DNA from: Thermotoga sp.
Lineage (GTDB): Bacteria; Thermotogota; Thermotogae; B3-G13
Assembly: GCA_003641555.1 (NCBI GenBank)
Contig: QNAT01000093.1
Location: forward strand, 1 to 5,785
DNA length: 5,785 bases
Direction of reading: 5' to 3'
Of the stretch, positions 5,598 to 5,785 are shown in pieces (the first letter of the stretch is position 1; each line of letters starts with the position of its first letter). A program made the position numbers and the translations under genes. The notes under the pieces were generated by a model. The model saw only the letters and a list, made by a program, of their open reading frames with translations, was not told the origin of the DNA and did no database searches.

Positions 5598-5785
5598 ATG
5601 TTAATCAAGCATGTGCAAGAGAGACTCAAAGGGATTGATTATGTTGTTGAAATTTAAATTCTTGCTAACATAACAATGAAAAGCGAGGTGAAAACAAAAT
5701 AAGGTAGCTTAATTCTACTGCAAGAGGGTTAACCAAAGACTACCATCGTATCATTCCGCATTGCAACTGAAAATGGTTACTACAA
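5598..5785. other. Right-hand flank with no supported gene
   Basis: Short open stretches occur in several frames, for example a plus-strand frame ending at TAA 5655-5657, but none has a start, ribosome site and length that convince. AGGTGA at 5686-5691 and GAGGG near 5724-5728 look like ribosome sites but no start codon follows at a usable distance. A plus-strand gene could begin at or beyond the right edge; it cannot be seen here. Confidence 0.5.

Noticed and set aside
5403..5600. Minus-strand frame open for roughly 66 codons upstream of the repressor
   Set aside because: Rich in Ser, Lys and Cys with no domain; its only ATG is late and lacks a ribosome site.
5458..5604. Plus-strand frame open for 48 codons containing NHYVVASNCFAAKKPAFWK
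   Set aside because: It looks protein-like but has no start codon, is preceded by a TGA, and overlaps the terminator and the other small frames; I could not tie it to a family.
1..5785. CRISPR array, rRNA, tRNA, phage genes or a defence system
   Set aside because: No regularly spaced repeats, RNA gene signatures or proteins of these classes were seen.

Overview
The window reads as a bacterial sugar-uptake locus. The organism is probably a member of the Thermotogota, perhaps near Kosmotoga or Mesotoga. This rests on the moderate-to-low GC content, strong AGGAGG-type ribosome binding sites, tightly packed genes, and a substrate-binding protein with an ordinary signal peptide and no lipobox. 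The placement is inference from style, not from a marker gene.

Every convincing gene is on the minus strand, so transcription runs from high to low coordinates. In order of transcription they are: a LacI-family repressor (4235-5221); a CUT1-type ABC transporter made of a periplasmic substrate-binding protein (2883-4154), a MalF/UgpA-like permease (1975-2856) and a MalG/UgpE-like permease (1141-1962); and the first 337 codons of a GH42-like glycoside hydrolase with an N-terminal export or anchor segment (start codon TTG at 1012, running off the left edge). No ATPase gene is present, so the transporter probably uses an ATPase encoded elsewhere.

Two identical 12-bp palindromes, GAAAACGTTTTC, lie at 4170-4181 and 5238-5249, just upstream of the transporter operon and of the repressor gene. 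The simple reading is that the repressor controls both itself and the uptake/hydrolysis genes, and that a sugar bound to its C-terminal domain releases it. The GH42-like enzyme would cut a beta-glycoside outside the membrane, the binding protein and permeases would import the product, and the repressor would sense it. The actual sugar cannot be read from the sequence.

Two stretches are not explained by these genes. The 128 bases between the second permease and the hydrolase look like the collapsed remains of a gene: a ribosome-binding-like site, an ATG and a near-perfect lipoprotein signal peptide (in frame only if one A is added to an A6 run), overlapping in another frame a protein-like C-terminal tail whose stop lies just before the hydrolase start. 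The 530 bases upstream of the repressor hold no convincing protein gene. They do contain a strong plus-strand intrinsic terminator (5529-5561) preceded by several short stem-loops, making a small-RNA candidate, plus a tiny cysteine-rich reading frame and a GGGACAGAC repeat-like motif.
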